This document shows positions 52,929 through 64,000 of a stretch of 64,000 bases of DNA, piece after piece; the stretch's first letter is position 1, and each line of letters begins with the position of its first letter. The notes under the pieces are model-generated. The model was not told the DNA's origin, searched no databases, and was given only the letters and a program-made list of their open reading frames with translations. A program made the translations under genes and the position numbers. This stretch comes from Zymoseptoria tritici IPO323. Taxonomy: Eukaryota; Ascomycota; Dothideomycetes; Mycosphaerellales; Mycosphaerellaceae. The stretch spans positions 2,418,001 to 2,482,000 of the forward strand of contig NC_018214.1 of the NCBI RefSeq assembly GCF_000219625.1, in the 5' to 3' direction.

Positions 52929-53857
52929 TCAAACCCCCAACATCCTCTGCCCAGTCAACACCCCCTGCGCCCCCCTCTGCACATCCGCAAACTTCGTCGC
53001 CCCACAACTCTCACTCTCCAAATGACCAAACAGCTGCGCCAGCGCCGTAAACTGCCTCTCACACCCCCGTCCAAAGCAGTGATACACCTTCTGCTTATGC
53101 ACCGGCGAGCTGAGATGCTGATTGAGCGCCCCCAGCGACCCGAACCCGCGATGGCACAGGTAACACTCGAATGCTCGGCCGTTCCACGTGGCGTTGGTGG
53201 CTGCGTAGGAGGCGTTGGAGGAGGAGTTCCAGGTCAGGAGGTTGTTGGTGATGGCGCCGCGGGTGTCGAGGCGGTTGATGGCGTGGTAGATGGATTCTCG
53301 GTTGAGAGTGGGGGCGCGGGGGCAGGAGGCTGATTCGAGGTGGTGGGCGACGCCGCTGGCGGTTGTGTAGGGCTGCGGAGAGAAGTGTTAATTGTGGGAA
53401 TATTTCAAAGGGTGGGGACTGACGCACTCGTTGGCAGAAGGGGCAGCAGATGCTGTTGGCTCGATGGGCGGCGCCGTTCTGATGCTGTAAAAGAGGAGTC
53501 AGTCGCGAGGCCACGAAAGAAGGTGAGCAAAGGCATTCATACCATGCGCAGATTGTTCAAGTTCTGGAACCCTCGCTGACAACTCCTGCACCAGTGCGTC
53601 CGCCAATGATTCAAGGAGTCCATGTGCCTGCGAGCATCCTGGTGGCTATGGAACATGGCGTTGCAGGCCTCGCATTCGATCCTCGGTCCCCAATGCTGCT
53701 CGTCGTCCATGTGCTCCCAGCAGTCTTCTTCGTCGTAGTACTCGTTTGAGCACGTCTCGCACTCGTACGTTGGTGTCCAGTGGTTCAGCGCGTTCATGTG
53801 TTGGTTGGCAGCCGCTTGGGAACCGAAGTATCGGTTGCAGGTGTCGCATTCGTACAT
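52929..53857 (-). CDS. Multi-C2H2 zinc-finger protein, 271 residues
   Basis: Three exons, 53543-53857, 53428-53484 and 52929-53372. The protein starts directly in a zinc finger ('YECDTCNRYFGSQAAANQHM') and has further fingers 'YECETCSNEYYDEEDCWEHM', 'IECEACNAMFHSHQDARRHM' and 'HWCRSCQRGFQNLNNLRMH', then 'CCPFCQRPYTTASGVAHHLE', and later 'FECYLCHRGFGSLGALNQHL' and 'YHCFGRGCERQFTALAQLFG'. Linkers such as 'SPVHKQKVYH' are typical of this fungal family with closely spaced fingers. It is probably nucleic-acid binding. The function is not known; a transcription factor or RNA-binding role are both possible. Confidence 0.83.
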
Positions 53858-55169
53858 GACGAGGGCGGATGAACTGATGAGTGTGGGTGTCAAGGGGAAG
53901 GAGGGACGGAGAGGAAACGGAGCGGAGGTCAACGACAACGCTGCGCTTTGTTTCCAATGGAGCGTCTGCGGAAAAGTGGAATCTGACGGCTCCCTGCCGA
54001 TTCCAGAGCAGTCAATCAAGAACGAAGCTGGTCCGTGTTCGGGACAAGGCTGCTCCTGTTGCGGATCTTGGAAGGCAAGTGGATGGAATGAACTTCGGGG
54101 TAAGAGGCGATTCTCTCGAACATGGGCAATCCTCGCGCTGACAATGACTGTAGTAACTCATCAACACTCATTTGTTCGTTCGTCGGAAATACGACAGGTC
54201 TTCTGGTGGCATCCAGCTTATATGCAAGTAGCCGTCTCGGGTCCACTCCCGCGCAACATGCGCTGTGAGAGCTGCTTGAAATCCCGTCACAGACCGTGAA
54301 GCACAGCCAAGTGCTTCGCACGGCACACAGCTGTTCCTCTCGGATGCGAGAGCAGTGTGAAGATTCTATTGCAAATATGCCATCTCCAAACCCAGAGAAT
54401 GGCGGCTGCCAGCTAGCATCATTGACGGCTTTTCGCTGAGCGCCGGCATGCCGACCGAAGGACTCCTACCAGCGCAGGTAGGATCGATCCGCAGTCTTTC
54501 CGTTCATGGACAATGAATGTCCTGGACATTGAGGTCTGCTCGCGACCTTTCGGGAGACTGCACTCGGGCTCGTGCAGCACAAGGTCGCAATTGGACGCTG
54601 TCGAGTCAGAGATGTGGAGCAGGTTGATCATTGTATCGCCGCATATCTATCTGCTGTCCTCGGCCTCAGTGTTGTACCGCATTCTGCTTCATGCCTCACG
54701 ATATGCTCCCCTCTAGCGCTACGCTAGTTGCATCGATCCGCGCCGCAGCAGCCTCGTCTCGTCGACAAGGTCAGGCACACGTTCGTCCCACCTCTGCCGG
54801 CATTGGTTTACGCGAACCGCTGGCTGTCCAGGGTCATTGCGTACGCTTGCTCCGACGGACGGACTCCTGATCGACCGCAACGGAATCGAACCTCGTGCGC
54901 CAAGATCTGAGGCCTCGTGTTCAACTGTATCGCCTGGGTGGCCACGCCATCTACGGTCTTGGTACAAGCCATTCCTGTAAAGCGCCGGTCTCACGATTCA
55001 ATGCTTGAACACCTGGGCATATAATGAAGATGCTACTACAGTTGCATACAAAAGCTGACTTGCTCCCAGGTCGGGGCGGGATTCGTTCATTATCATCAGC
55101 CATCAGGCCCTCTGCTACGCTTTCTGCTCTACCTCGCATTTCTGTCCTCCCTCGTTGGCTATCATTGCC
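53858..55169. other. Gene-free interval, about 1.3 kb
   Basis: Promoters of the C2H2 gene and the GT34 gene. Contains a weak tRNA-like segment at 54873-54958 (see findings). No protein gene recognised. Confidence 0.4.
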
Positions 55170-56165
55170 ATGAACATGTGTCGGATCTACAAAGCCGTTG
55201 TCATCTTCATCGTGGTCATCACCATCTTCGTACTGGCCGAGGAGATCACACGCCTCCGCCCCCATACCGAACATGCTGCTCTCAAGCTCGGCAGCAAGGC
55301 CGCCTCCATCCGACAGGGGATGGTCTCCATTCACAATTCTGGCTGGAGGACCCTCATAACCCTCGGCTCGAGCGCGCCTGCCATAGGCAAGATCACCGTT
55401 GCCCATGGGAAGCAGAACAAGGGATATCAACAAGCTCTCTCCACGCATCTGGCCCATGCCAAAGTCCACCAATACCCGATGTTCCTCCTCAACCACAAGC
55501 TGATAGACGGACTCTGGAACAAGGAGGCGGCTCTACTGGACGTCGTCCTTGATCAGTTGACCAGATCGAAGAGCGAACGTCTCGAATGGCTCGTGTGGGT
55601 CGACGCCGACACTGTCGTCATGAACAAGCAGATCCCTCTGGAAGTGTTCCTGCCTCCCCTGTCGTGCCACAAAGAGGTCAATGTCCTCTACACCAAAGAC
55701 TGGAACGGTCTCAACAACGGCGTCTTCTTCCTCCGTGTCTCGCCCTGGGCAATGGAGTTCCTCTCCTCGATCCTAGCCTATCGCACGTTCCGACCAGACG
55801 AAGAATTGGACTTCACGGAGCAATCGGCGATGGCAAGGGTCCTGGAACTCGATCAGTATGGACATCATGCGGTTGAATGTCCTCCGCAATGGTTCAACGC
55901 CTATCCGAACGATGGTGGAGACCCGATGGTGCATTACGACCATTTGCCGGGACAGCTGCTTGTCCATTTCGCGGGCATCGGCGACAAGACTGAAGCGATC
56001 GGGGAGTGGGTGGGGAAACTGGAAGCCAACAGGTCGCATTGGGAGATGCTCGTCGGATCCACGAATTATGAGCAGCAAATCATGGAGTTCTGGGACGGCT
56101 TGGATGAGGAGCATGCCATTCAGCAGAGGCTAAAGCAGGAGAAGGAGCGGAAGGAGAAGGAGTGA
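55170..56165 (+). CDS. Golgi glycosyltransferase, GT34 (GMA12/MNN10) family
   Basis: Single exon of 331 residues, a type II membrane protein with a span at about residues 8-24 ('AVVIFIVVITIFVLAEEITR'). The catalytic domain has the DxD metal motif in 'LEWLVWVDADTVVMNKQIPL', 'WNGLNNGVFFLRVSPWAMEF', 'TEQSAMARVL' and 'VHFAGIGDKTEAIGEW'. Members add alpha-1,2-galactose or alpha-1,6-mannose to N- and O-glycans. The C-terminus is a charged helix ('QQRLKQEKERKEKE'). ATG 55170 was chosen because it places the span close to the N-terminus; a TTG upstream is not a credible start. Confidence 0.88.
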   Translation: MNMCRIYKAVVIFIVVITIFVLAEEITRLRPHTEHAALKLGSKAASIRQGMVSIHNSGWRTLITLGSSAPAIGKITVAHGKQNKGYQQALSTHLAHAKVHQYPMFLLNHKLIDGLWNKEAALLDVVLDQLTRSKSERLEWLVWVDADTVVMNKQIPLEVFLPPLSCHKEVNVLYTKDWNGLNNGVFFLRVSPWAMEFLSSILAYRTFRPDEELDFTEQSAMARVLELDQYGHHAVECPPQWFNAYPNDGGDPMVHYDHLPGQLLVHFAGIGDKTEAIGEWVGKLEANRSHWEMLVGSTNYEQQIMEFWDGLDEEHAIQQRLKQEKERKEKE

Positions 56166-56833
56166 GAATGAGCAGAATATGAAGACGAACGCGACGGCGG
56201 CGAAGGAGGGTGCCGGCCAGGGAATGGAGCCTCATGCGCAGAAGACGGTAGATCGCAGCAATGATCCGATGAGACAACTTTGGGACTGATGCTGAACTGT
56301 AACTGGAAATCGTTGCCCGCCTTTGTGCGGGCAACGACGAGGCATTCCGTACAATAGTATTCGCAACTTGCAAATGTGCACATCAAGCCCATTGACAGTC
56401 CGAACTTTCCAATCCAATGTTCTTCTTCGCCCCTTGTCGTCGCAGGGGTTGTTCTGCCCGGGCAGCTCACTTCGCAGGATTGCTTCGTCGGCCATGTATG
56501 CTTATGTGCTGCCAAGTGTTTCGGGGTGTAAATGATCGGCTTGGTATGGGTCTACAGTGCATATGGCGCGGTCAACGACGGCCAAGGCTTGGCTTGCTTG
56601 TGTCCGTATCTGCTCATGTCGGGCGGAATGTACAACATGGTCGTAGGCTTGACTGTGATACCACCAACCGTAGCTGTCCAAAGCTTACGGTCCTTGATAC
56701 AAGTGCGATTGAACCATCATTGGGCCGGTGAACCGAGAATGTCGTTTGAGCGAGTCGATGGCCAGCGTTGAACAGCCTCCCAGGCTGCAATCACGCTGGC
56801 CATTTTAACGTTAACTTCTGTACAACCGTCCGA
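56166..56833. other. Convergent intergenic region, about 670 bases
   Basis: 3' flanks of the GT34 gene and the RS-rich gene. No other gene seen. Confidence 0.4.
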
Positions 56834-59030
56834 TCATCTCACCCCCAAGGCCAGCTCTCTACCCCTCACATCCAACCTCGACCCCTTCTCCATCCTGACC
56901 AAGTCCGGATCGTGCTCAAACTCGTCCGGGCTATGCGCCGTGCCCAAATGCTTCACCAACGCATCCACCGATCGACAAATGCAGTCCATATCCCGGTACC
57001 GATCACATAGCACACACGCAAATTCTCCGTCCGCATTGTGGCATTTCACCACGAATCGGGCGTCCATTCGGTACTCGCGGACTTTCTGACGATTCTCCTT
57101 GCCGGGAAAGTGCGTGCTGAGGACCCAGACGTCGCGGGTATCGACTGGAATTTTGACATGGCAGGTTGGACAGCGGTGGTTGCCGCTCGGACGGAAGGCG
57201 CTGTTGAGTGGGAGGCTACTTCGTTGGAGGTCTTCGCTGTAGTAGCAGAAGATTTCTTCTTCGGGCGTGGCGATGGGTTTCTGTGCGGGCTTGCGGGTGG
57301 GAGGTGATGCTTTCGCGGATAGTGTTGGAGGTGCAGCTGCTTGAGAGGCGGCCCTCTCGCGTTTCGGTTCATCTGCAAGGACCAGTGCGTTCTTGGACGA
57401 TGCTTTGGGTGATACAGAGGCTGCTTTTCCCACCACCGTCTTGGTGGAGGCGTTGGTGGGTCCTCCCACAACAGTCTTGTTCGGAGGTGACGACTTGGAT
57501 GCTTGGGCCGCCACCGATGCAGCTCTCTTCTCTGTCGTCGCCTTTGGTGCTTGAGTGGCCACCGATGTCGCCCTCTGCCGGCCTGCCTCTGTGGCAGCTG
57601 GAACCCCATTCGACTTCATCATTTTCTCGGATGGTAGTGGATCGGTGTTGGCTAATTGCTGGACGGCCACTGACGCTCGCTTCGCATTTACGGGCATTGG
57701 TTCTTTAGGCGCCACAAAGACTGATAGCTCCCGTGGCTGGGCAAACTTACCGTCCACACCAAACAGCGCCTCGCGAGCTGGAAGCCAAGGTTTTGCTTGC
57801 GAGCGTAGAGAAGATGGCCGTCGAACATCGTATGCTGGTTCGATGGCAAGCTGTTGTACATCCGGCTGCGAAGACGCTTTCTCTCGTGGTTCGAGGCCGT
57901 TCGTGATTCGTTTCAGGTCCGGGTCTCTCCCAGCTAGCATACGGCCTTCTTGTTCTTGTAACGCAGAGATCGAGCCGTTGCGGGCCTCGTGCTGTGCAGC
58001 GATCAATTGATCGAAGTCTTTCTGTGTGAGACTCCGGCCGTCGTTAACGGCTTGCTGCAGCACTCCGATGACGGTCTGTTGTAGCTTTATCACCTGAGCC
58101 TGAAGTCGGTTCTCCGTTGTCACTGTCAATTCGTCAGATCGAGCATGCGGCACGGAATGGTAATGGATCGTACGATCTCCCACAGCATACGCCGGTCCTA
58201 CACGATTGAGGCCTTCGGCATATGTTTGTTGAATCATGGCCTTTGACCGCCGGACTGAATCCGCGAAGAATGCCTCATCCTCGAGTAGTTCTCGTCTTCT
58301 CCGTCGTCTGCGACTGCGTGACCTTGAGCTTGATCGCGATCTTGACCTTGATCTTGACCGGCCTCGTTTATCCTTGTCATCACTTGGTTTCTCATCGAGG
58401 TTTGCCTCGAACTTCTCCTTGGTCTCTATCGCCGCTTTCTCGAATGATGCGACCTGCTCCTTCAATTTTTTCAGCTGATTGTTCTGCTTGCCATCGGTTT
58501 CCTTTTGCTTGGCTTTCTCTCGCTTTTCTTGAATTTTGTCATGTCTTGATGGGATATTGGTAAGCTGAGGCCAGGTTCAGCCAAAATATAAGGCAACGTA
58601 CAATGTCGTCGCGGCAGTGAAGGTTCCGATCAGAGTTGATGCAAGTGTCGCGATAATGAAGGTTTTCTGGGAGGACCGATTAGCGTACGTCGCAAGGTAC
58701 AGCTTTTTGCTAGCATGCCCACCTTGAGGTTCTTCTCCTCTATCATATTAGAGTAATTCATGCTGGGCGGAAATTGCCCGTGGTAGGGCACTTCGACCTT
58801 CTGATGAGAACCAGTGTAGACCTTATCGGCCTGCCGCAGGTCAGCAGGTGATGAATGGTGTGCGAAGCAGGTAAGGTAGAAGAAGTCTTGCCATCTAATA
58901 AGCTGTGCTAGTCATGACGAGTACAGCGCCTGGGGTATCAGGCCACGGCCTTCATCCGGTCTCGCACCACGTGCGAAAATGTGATTGAGGAGTGCAACAT
59001 GGGGGCGACATGGCTGCTTTTAGAGCTCAT
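56834..59030 (-). CDS. RS-rich, single-span membrane protein with a C-terminal zinc-binding-like region
   Basis: Exons 58723-58902, 58602-58666 and 56834-58544 join in phase; a first exon at 58971-59030 (MSSKSSHVAP) is plausible, giving 671 residues. The second and third exons encode 'VEVPYHGQFPPSMNYSN' then a hydrophobic helix 'KTFIIATLASTLIGTFTAAT', followed by a charged coiled coil, an RS-repeat tract ('RSRSRSRSSSRSRSRRRRRR'), and a long disordered A/S/K/P-rich part with repeats such as 'KRAASVAAQASKSSPPNKT'. Near the C-terminus, 'RCPTCHVKIP', 'KCHNADGEFACVLCDRYRDM' and a final 'DALVKHLGTAH' suggest one or two zinc sites. Function unknown; a membrane-tethered RNA- or protein-binding role is possible. 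The first exon is the least certain part. Confidence 0.7.
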
Positions 59031-60479
59031 ATCGTTTGCCTGATTCGACACAGACCCATACATTCCATGTCGTGTCGACCTGACCGCAACAACTCCGTAA
59101 TGCTCCGGGAGTTCAAACTGGCTTGGTTCCAAGATGTGAAGGGTGTGTCCTGGAGAAGTTGCCCAAAATGCAGGGATTATCGTTGTTGCGGGACCGCTTC
59201 GGGCAGCCACGACAGTTTTATGTTTGACAACGCAACGAGTCGTGTACACATCCCCACTTGTGTCAGGCTTGCCGATCACAGCCGACGATTAGATGCTCGG
59301 TCGACTTGGCACGAAAGTAAATCTGGCCCGAGCAACCTGAAGGATCGGTATGAGATCGTTGACAAGGAAGTCGAGGCTGGAGTCTGGTGATAGCAGAGCC
59401 CGAGAGCACCGGCATCATGGCACAAGAATCGATGTGCGGCTTGGAAAAGTCTTGCTGTGCAATTCCAAATCCTTGAGAGTACTTGATGAAGGGTATGGCA
59501 CATTGTGACACTTGCAAAGGCATTTCACCAACCCAGCCTCGTTTTTGGAGCATTTTCCTGGTAAGCTGCCGTTCACCAACTGTCTCAAGTTGGAGACTCG
59601 TCTGGCACACCGGTAGTCGAGCGAAAGTGCGTTGAACCGGAGGCCATGATCCGCTCGACTGAAACAGGCCGCAATCCAGACCATCGGCCATTCTTGCACC
59701 TGTCATGCAACTCCGTTAAGTGCATGTTTGCTCTGGAACCTGCGCCGCTTTGAGAGTCGTCAATCCTTCTCGAGATTTCGTGGAGTTGCCATATTAGATC
59801 GCCGAGTGACCAGCACCGTTTTCACTTGACTCTCCATTCCTTTGCTTGACACGATGGGTGCCTGTACCAAGGCGTCACCATCCTATGTCTTGCTGGTGGG
59901 TGGTCAGTTCCCGGGGCTCGCGGTGGCACTCGAATGGTCCATCAATTGATGCGGATAGAACGTCGAAAGATTAGTCCGTTGGTTTGTGGATGAGCATGGA
60001 AGCATGACGATGGCATGATCCGGAATTGATGATGTTAAAGATGCAAGCTGGCCTGATAGAATGGAAAACATTTTATGATCGACGAGCTCGTACACAAGCT
60101 CGTACACAAGCTTCACGCCTGAAGCTTGGGACGCCGGCTTCGTACGATGGAAACTGCACGCCTGATCGACGTGGCACTCTTCTTGATGTTGACCGCCTGG
60201 AGTGTTGTTATGCTACTACTGCGCGTCAAGAATCGTACCGCTCGCACGAGTCCTCATGGCTATCATTACCTTCATGACTGGGCCCGCAAAATAATATCGA
60301 TTCAGGCCTCCAGCATGGTATGCCAACCAACATATCTGGCGCTATCGAAGCGGCCACGAGGTCGCTATAAGTGCTTTTAACGGCCAAGTCCTGTCGACAG
60401 GCGTGCGATTTTGGTGGGCATTGAATGGACACAATAGCAGACTACTGGCAGCTGTGTTCCATGCCTCTCAAGCTCCAAG
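59031..60479. other. Gene-free interval, about 1.4 kb
   Basis: Flank of the RS-rich gene and of the chitinase relic. A two-copy 12-bp repeat ('AGCTCGTACACA') lies at 60085-60108. Open frames around 59263-59706 are not supported. Confidence 0.4.
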
Positions 60480-61644
60480 ATGTACTGACTCCGTCTTCTT
60501 CTCGCCGCGGCGGCCACTCAGATTGTCTCCGGAGCAGAGCTCTCCTTATACTGGGTACTGTTACCGTCAACGACATGTCCCCTCGTCGCACGACGTGCGT
60601 CAGCTGACTTTCCCAGGGTGCCAACGATAGCGAGCGCAGCCTAGCCGAGTATTATACGGACGACGGTGCAGCGGATATCCTCATCTTGTCGTTTCTCGAC
60701 AGCTCCGGAGACGGCCAATTCCCGCACGGAAACTTTGGAAATTGCTCGATCCACAAAGATGGCTCCAGCCACGGCTGCGAAGGCCTGATCAACGACATCA
60801 ACGTCTGTCATTCGCATGGCAAGAAGATCTTCGTCGGGCTTGGAGGCGGATATGCCACTGGCCATCTGACAAGTTCCGGTGACGCTTCTGGTGTTGCATA
60901 CTCGCTGTGAGAAACAGCTTCGCCAGGCCAAAGGCTACTTCCAACTCTCCACGCCCTCTCGGCGACGCATATGTGAGTCCAGGTCAGACGTGAGAATGAG
61001 CTGACGGGTTATCGACTGACTGCTCATGAAGGTCGACGGTTGGGACATGGACATCGAGGACAACAGCAATGACTGGGCGAGCAATTGCCTGGGAACTTTG
61101 GTCAACTCCGTTCGTGGCTACTTCTCCGACGACTCCGACTACACTTACTACATTTCTGGAGCTCCACAATGTCCGCACCCGGACGCAGCCATGGGCAATA
61201 GCATCATGGAGGCGCAGTATGATTATCTGAGTGAGTCTTGTCCCGCCATGAGTTGACCCATCTCCGCCTTCAGTGATCCAATTCTACAACAACTTCTGCG
61301 CATCCACGGACCTCGTCAAGGACCCAAACGACAACCCGGACAGCGATGGCTCTGGCGGCTACTTCGACTTCGGTGAGTGGCCGGCGTACATCTCGGGCGG
61401 CGCCTCCAAGAATGCCAAGATCCACGTTGGTCTCCCGGGCTCGAAGAGCGAGACTCCAGCTAGCAACAGCTTTGACTATGTGCCGACCAAAGGGCTGCCG
61501 ACTGTTCTGCAGAACTCCAAGAATGCTGCGGGCTATAACGGCTTCATGATCTTCGACGCTGGTGACTCTGATATGATTAATGTGAACGGCTGCGACTATG
61601 AGCAGCAGGTCAGGCGTATCATTGATACGGGCAGGACCTGCTAG
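60480..61644 (+). pseudogene. Disabled GH18 chitinase gene (class III type)
   Basis: Four exons are recognisable: 60480-60554, 60617-60972, 61032-61230 and 61274-61644. The first encodes a signal-peptide-like 'LRLLLAAAATQIVSGAELSL' then 'YW', continued as 'GANDSERSLAEYYTDDG' after an intron. The catalytic region 'VDGWDMDIED' (DxxDxDxE) and 'YYISGAPQCPHPD' are intact, as is 'GGYFDFGEWPAYISGG'. Two lesions are seen: a TGA as the third codon (60486-60488), where a sense codon would fit the leader, and a two-base shift at about 60908-60912 creating TGA after 'GVAYSL' where 'WNSF' is usual. Otherwise the sequence is well conserved, so inactivation looks recent, or the lesions are sequencing errors. 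A functional enzyme would cut chitin outside the cell. Confidence 0.72.
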
Positions 61645-61830
61645 ACGAATGGAGTTGAGGGGAGCCTGGTCGCTGAACGAGTTGGATCAGAGAAGACTGG
61701 GCTGCTGCGTACTGGTCGGCGCTGATGTCTTGTTTAGAACATGACTGTATGCCAGCTTTTGGCAGAGAACGCTTGGATCGAGTGGCCATGTTTATTGGTC
61801 CCGTGTCTTTCCTGAGAGTTGTTGTAGCCA

Positions 61831-63913
61831 TCATCGTCTCCTGTCATGATACTGGAATTCAGCCTGTATGAGGTGGTCTACCTCTATGATCATTCGCAGA
61901 CTCTGAGCAACGCTCGGCGAGACTTGCGAGTGAAGGCTCATCCACGGTTCAATCAGACCCTTCAAGTGCGCTCCAGCTTCTCGCACACTACGCGGAAGAC
62001 GTTCTCTCAAAGCCGGGATTCGACTGGCGGCCAGGAGAATGAGCATTGTGCTCGCCATGCTGTGATACAGGTCAGCGTTGAGCGTTGTGCCGACGATTGG
62101 GCACATACGAGAGCGAGCAGATCCACGTGTCAATAAGCACAGTCTGCTTGTACGGACGTAGATTCATAATGTGCAATAGACACATTCTCAAGCATATCTC
62201 GCTCTGCCCCAGCACCATCTCGCTGACCAGTTCTCCAGCAGCAGACTTCGTGAGGCACTGGTTTAGAAATGGTCGATAGATGACTGCTCGACAAGTCAAA
62301 TATCTCTGACGCAGAAACCCTCCGTGTCCTGAAGTCATCTCTTGAGCATCAGTGGTGAATTGAAACGCTGGTGGAAGGCATGCCCTCCACTCCTCGAGCT
62401 GGTGATCGAGCTCATTGACAACGTGTGGGAACCGAGCATCATCAAACGCTACACCTGAGTCTGGGGCGTAGAGAAGATCGTGAACTCTGTTCAGAAGTCG
62501 CCGCATGGAAACGCAGGCCAGAAAGTACAGTGACGATTGGTCTCGCTCCGTCTCGTTGGTCGAGGTCTCGTAGAACGCCGGAAATGGGATGGAAGACTCA
62601 ATTTCGCCGACTCCACTCTGTGGTAGTGCTGCGAGCTCCGCGATGTAGTCGCTCTCCAGAATGTAGCACGACCAGAAGATGCGACGGATGCACTCGGTAT
62701 CAGCACCCGTATCTGCGGAAGTGTAAGATAGCAGGAGACGACATTTGGTCGCAGCCATACTGATGTAGGACCAGGCTTGCAGTGGACGCTGGAGGTATGC
62801 GAAGAACAGCGCCGCTAGGAAGAGGCATTGTGTTGCAGTGGTGGAAGCCTCCATGTGCACAATGTGGATACGTTGCAGAAATAGGTTGAGGTAGCTCCCG
62901 GCGATATTGCGAAGATACGAGATATCTGCGTTCCCGAAGACTCCCACGACGCGAGCGGCACATCCCAAGGCCATGGTAATTAATGCATGAGCACAGTCGA
63001 CACTGTGTTCTAAATCTCGCCTTGACATGCGCCGCTCCACATCGACGAGTTGCCGTGCTGATACAGTCGGGTAGGCGAAATTCACCACAATCCGGAATGA
63101 AGTGACAGTACGGTTGATCTCGTCCTTGTCCATGTGAGGAAGCGAGCTCAGCTGTTCCGCACCGAGCGGCGCCCGTTGCTGCTCGAGGGTGAAGATGTGC
63201 TGGTAGTTGGTGCGGAGGCTCGGGAAGACGTCAAAGTAGCTCCACGCAAGCACAGATTCGGTGGTGGAGGCATGTTGAGACGATATAATAGCATTGTCGA
63301 GGCTGTTGCGGTGACTTCGAGCGTTTTGTACCAGCAGGCGAGCACCCGTGACGGTCGATGGTCGGCGGTTCCTCGAGCCTGAGGTACCCGGAGAGAAGAT
63401 TTCGGTGCCGCTCGAATTGTTCTGTGCTGATGAAGAAGACTCCTTTGGGTCGTTAGACAGTACTCCAAGACAAGCATTTGTTGGCTCTTACCAGCATCTC
63501 GCCGATCTGAGAGAGACGGTCCTCGAGCCGTAGGACAGTCTCGAGAATAGCGTCACTCTTGCCCTTGCTAGCATCTCACTCAGTATACTTTCGCGCCAAT
63601 TCCGCCTATTGACACTCACGTCAATGGCTCGGATCCATAGATGCACTGGGAGTTCGATGCAGCGCAGTTGGCGCAAGGATTCATCCCGTCTCCATCACAT
63701 CTACCGTTCTGTTCAGCAGAGCACAACGATTATGGCGGTCTCTGCAAACCGACCGGACTTTCCGCTGTCTACACCCGGCGCACTGAAAACAAGGAGTCGT
63801 CAGTCTGAGCATTTTGGTCCGACCGTCTGCTCACGTGTACCTACAGCTTGTGGGCCTCTTCTACGCTTCCGTGCGCGCGAGTCGTGCTCGTCGCCGCCAT
63901 CGTCAATCTGCAT
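61831..63913 (-). CDS. Zn2Cys6 fungal transcription factor
   Basis: Six exons: 63845-63913, 63754-63782, 63620-63700, 63492-63567, 62109-63442 and 61831-62059, all in phase, giving 605 residues. The binuclear zinc cluster is split over three exons: C24, C27, C34, C42, C45 and C52 ('ACAGCRQRKVRCDGDG', 'CANCAASNSQC'), preceded by a basic 'RKRRRGPQ' NLS. A dimerisation coiled coil follows ('ETVLRLEDRLSQIGEML'). The middle homology (Fungal_trans) domain covers about residues 170-470, with 'AHALITMALGCAARVVG' and 'IRRIFWSCYILESDYIAELA'. It is convergent with the disabled chitinase gene. Targets are unknown. The second intron has a weak GTCGGT donor. Confidence 0.86.
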
Positions 63914-64000
63914 GACCGTCTCGAGCCAATGTTGGCCTCGGAAGCAGTCCAATGCACGATATCATCGTCTCCATTCGCCTTGAAGGATATCGATTTGCGA

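Noticed and set aside
1..64000. CRISPR array or bacterial operon structure
   Set aside because: Spliceosomal introns and fungal families throughout; the minisatellites have degenerate units without spacers.

Overview
The window is nuclear DNA from a filamentous ascomycete. Introns are short (about 45-70 bp) with GT..AG ends and CTAAC/CTGAC-like branch sites, genes are dense on both strands, and the families are typically fungal: ATG14, AKR1, LCL3, MCD4, a SAS4-domain protein, a Zn2Cys6 factor and GLEYA proteins. The mix of proteins, including plant-wall and fungal-wall enzymes, best fits a Dothideomycete, perhaps Mycosphaerellales. That placement is my inference and was not tested by any search.

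Layout. 1-3.5 kb: the 3' end of a CSC1/PHM7-like channel gene, a glycine-rich DUF7721-type protein and a small membrane protein, the last two bracketed by an inverted pair of ~33-bp minisatellites. 3.5-7.3 kb: a SAS4-domain chromatin protein and a membrane-anchored TAP-like peptidase. 7.7-12.6 kb: two MFS transporters, the second without a recognisable 5' end. 12.6-14.8 kb: gene-poor, with a weak duplication, a TGY-rich microsatellite and a third minisatellite locus. 14.8-28.3 kb: ATG14, a coiled-coil protein, cyclophilin H, a GH17 wall glucanase, an intron-containing tRNA-Asn, a peroxisomal enoyl-CoA hydratase-like enzyme and mitochondrial Lon. 28.3-34.6 kb: orphan, poorly conserved or frame-broken genes. 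34.8-41 kb: a Cdc25/Ych1-like phosphatase, a RidA protein and MCD4, whose unusually long last intron holds a complete 205-codon reading frame. 42.5-56.2 kb: a PAN/GLEYA protein, a carotenoid oxygenase, LCL3, AKR1, a pectate lyase, a C2H2 zinc-finger protein and a GT34 glycosyltransferase. 56.8-64 kb: an RS-rich membrane protein, a disabled GH18 chitinase gene and a Zn2Cys6 transcription factor.

I see no biosynthetic cluster and no intact transposon. Most genes are housekeeping or secretory and are not obviously linked in one pathway. A loose theme is the cell surface and the plant wall: GPI-anchor synthesis (MCD4), Golgi glycosylation (GT34), glucan remodelling (GH17), pectin degradation (PL1), adhesion-like GLEYA domains and the chitinase relic. 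The most unusual items are the reading frame inside the MCD4 intron, the chitinase pseudogene, a GC-AG intron that splits a catalytic serine codon, and the dispersed 33-bp minisatellite family. Exon limits were worked out by hand from splice motifs, reading-frame continuity and family knowledge.
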